This document shows, in pieces, positions 30,279-31,393 of a DNA stretch of 31,393 nucleotides. The notes under the pieces were generated by a model. The model searched no databases. It saw only the letters and a list, made by a program, of their open reading frames with translations, and was not told where the DNA came from. The position numbers and the translations under genes are program-made. Position 1 is the stretch's first letter; each line of letters starts with the position of its first letter. The DNA lies in assembly GCA_034422875.1 (NCBI GenBank), contig DAOUJI010000052.1, forward strand, positions 1 to 31,393. Reading direction: 5' to 3'. This DNA is from DAOUJI01 sp034422875 (GTDB lineage Bacteria; Chloroflexota; Dehalococcoidia; Lucifugimonadales; JAGWBF01).

Positions 30279-30579
30279 GCCACAGGCCGACTAGTCACAA
30301 GCCCCCTCTCCCTCTGGGAGAGGGTTGGGGTGAGGGCGGGGGTCAGGACGACCGGCGGGTCGCCCCTACGGCGTGGGCCGTGGAAGCAGCCCCCTCTGTC
30401 ATTCCGAATGGGGCGCAGCCCCTGAGGAATCTAAAATCCAGGCCCGCCCAGAAGCTCCGTAGTTGTTGGAGACGCCCTTGGATTCCTCGCTATGCTCGGA
30501 ATGACAGGAGGAGCGCAGGAATGACGGCCCTTCTGGACTCCAGCCTGCTCTGGAATGACGGAGTGTTCGGCGCACGGTC
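30279..30579. repeat. Intergenic cluster of three dispersed repeat types
   Basis: After the P450 gene there are: a GAGAGGG-type palindrome (30303-30340: CCCCTCTCCCTCTGGGAGAGGG, then GGGTGAGGG); an element with GGCGGGTCGCCCCTACGG (30354-30372); and a long inverted repeat whose outer arms CTGTCATTCCGA (30396-30407) and TCGGAATGACAG (30496-30507) match perfectly over 12 bases, with inner arms around GAGGAATC and GGATTCCTC. Further GGAATGACGG copies follow. No gene is visible in this stretch. Confidence 0.75.
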
Positions 30580-31393
30580 TCACCTCTCGCACACCACACC
30601 ATCGCCGTCGCCGTCACGGGCGCTGGGGACCATCAAACTGGGGAATCCTTCGCCCCGCCCAATGGAACCTTGGACACGCTGCACCCCAGCAGCCTCAGCC
30701 TCGTCGCATGAAGAATAGACTTGACTCGGTCCCCGTGTCGTAGGCTTGGCGCTCGTGGGTAGGGCAACGGGGTCCGCCTCTGTGGTCGCCAGCTCTATCG
30801 GGCTGTCGCAGGTTGACAACAACTCCTGGAGGGCGCTTGCCTCAGCAGGAGTGGCGGTCAATGCCCATGTCTGCTTGACCTTAATCCAGTCGAGGGCGTA
30901 TTGGCACAAGTGCTCCTCGTTGGACGGACGCCACTCCTCAGGGCCCTTGGCTCCCTTCATTCGGTTGGCTGAGGCCGTTACAGCTATCAGATGAGCCGGG
31001 TTGTCAAGGTCGTTTGCATAACTCCGCTTTCGCTCGTCAGACCAGGCCCAGCCCCCCGACTTGTGCGCGTTTGCCAGCGGGACCAGGTGGTCGATGTCCA
31101 ACTTGGTTGGGTCTGTGATCACAACGCCCGTATAAGCCCCATACCATTCCCCCGCCTCCACTTTGCACCGGTCGTCGCTTTTGTACTGGACGGGAATCCG
31201 GCTTTCCTCAATCAGAACCTCGTGGCGGGTGTTCTGGCAGTCCTTGTCTTCGTCAGTCCAATGACGCCAGTCGTCGCGGTCGTAGCGCGGCAGTTCGTCC
31301 AGAACGGGTGCGACGGTGATGTCCAGCAACACGGTTGGCGGTCGAGTAAGGAGATCGGGGGATCGAGTCGTAGCCTGGATCGGAGTCGCGGTA
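30580..31393 (-). CDS. Secreted-type HNH nuclease (DUF1524/GmrSD-like) with C-terminal Excalibur domain, 5' end outside window
   Basis: The frame is open to the right edge of the window, where it reads a Thr/Pro-rich stretch (PIQATTRSPDLLTRPPT). This is probably the linker after a signal peptide that lies beyond the edge; GTG at 31332 is only an internal possibility. The nuclease core shows TKLDIDHLVPLANAHKSGGW, the DHxxP-type metal motif of DUF1524 HNH proteins, and DNPAHLIAVTASANRMKGAK, PEEW. The C-terminal 45 residues (VYSSCDEAEAAG ... DGDGDGVVCE) form an Excalibur calcium-binding domain. Such proteins act at or outside the cell surface on DNA. At least 271 residues are present. It is convergent with the P450 gene. 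Confidence 0.88.
   Translation of the reverse strand, partial: TATPIQATTRSPDLLTRPPTVLLDITVAPVLDELPRYDRDDWRHWTDEDKDCQNTRHEVLIEESRIPVQYKSDDRCKVEAGEWYGAYTGVVITDPTKLDIDHLVPLANAHKSGGWAWSDERKRSYANDLDNPAHLIAVTASANRMKGAKGPEEWRPSNEEHLCQYALDWIKVKQTWALTATPAEASALQELLSTCDSPIELATTEADPVALPTSAKPTTRGPSQVYSSCDEAEAAGVQRVQGSIGRGEGFPSLMVPSARDGDGDGVVCER

Overview
This is high-GC bacterial DNA from a genome with dense gene packing and many short intergenic palindromes. I infer a Chloroflexota of the Dehalococcoidia/SAR202 type. The basis is the gene content (fused CaiB/BaiF CoA-transferases, a soluble P450, a stand-alone xanthine-dehydrogenase-type large subunit, zinc alcohol dehydrogenases, a DUF35/thiolase-like pair) and the CCCTCTCC...GGAGAGGG repeats; there is no 16S gene or other decisive marker.

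Left part (1-10.5 kb): the first 571 codons of uvrA (minus), a PH-like two-helix membrane protein (plus), a Phd/VapC toxin-antitoxin pair (plus), then a minus-strand block with tsaD, a frameshifted J-domain gene, a two-subunit ThDP decarboxylase of the sulfopyruvate decarboxylase type with a near-consensus promoter, and a heterodimeric ABC exporter with one degenerate ATP site.

Middle (10.5-18 kb, all minus): a large lipoprotein with a Pro/Thr linker and repeated beta domains, an HExxH protein, a cysteine-dioxygenase-like cupin, an MDR oxidoreductase, both subunits of a 3-oxoacid CoA-transferase, and a second Phd/PIN module. This second module lies between the intact 3' end of a HAM1/RdgB-like gene and a broken, ungapped copy of that 3' end, an attL/attR-like layout.

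Right part (18-31.4 kb): what looks like a catabolic island. A minus-strand operon (SDR, dimeric-barrel protein, molybdenum hydroxylase, zinc alcohol dehydrogenase, HAM1-like protein) diverges from a plus-strand DUF35/thiolase-like pair. An 894-aa fused CoA-transferase (minus) diverges from a cytochrome P450 (plus). The two minus-strand units share a similar promoter of form TTGAC[A/T]-N17-TATTCT. Together the genes could oxidise, CoA-activate and cleave an unidentified organic substrate; this is inference. A repeat cluster and the 3' part of a secreted HNH/Excalibur nuclease-like gene close the window.

Three points deserve a second look: the toxin-antitoxin module flanked by a duplicated gene end; dispersed repeats translated as part of proteins (inside an ABC subunit and at two protein N-termini); and the shared promoter module of the catabolic genes. 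I saw no tRNA, rRNA or CRISPR array.
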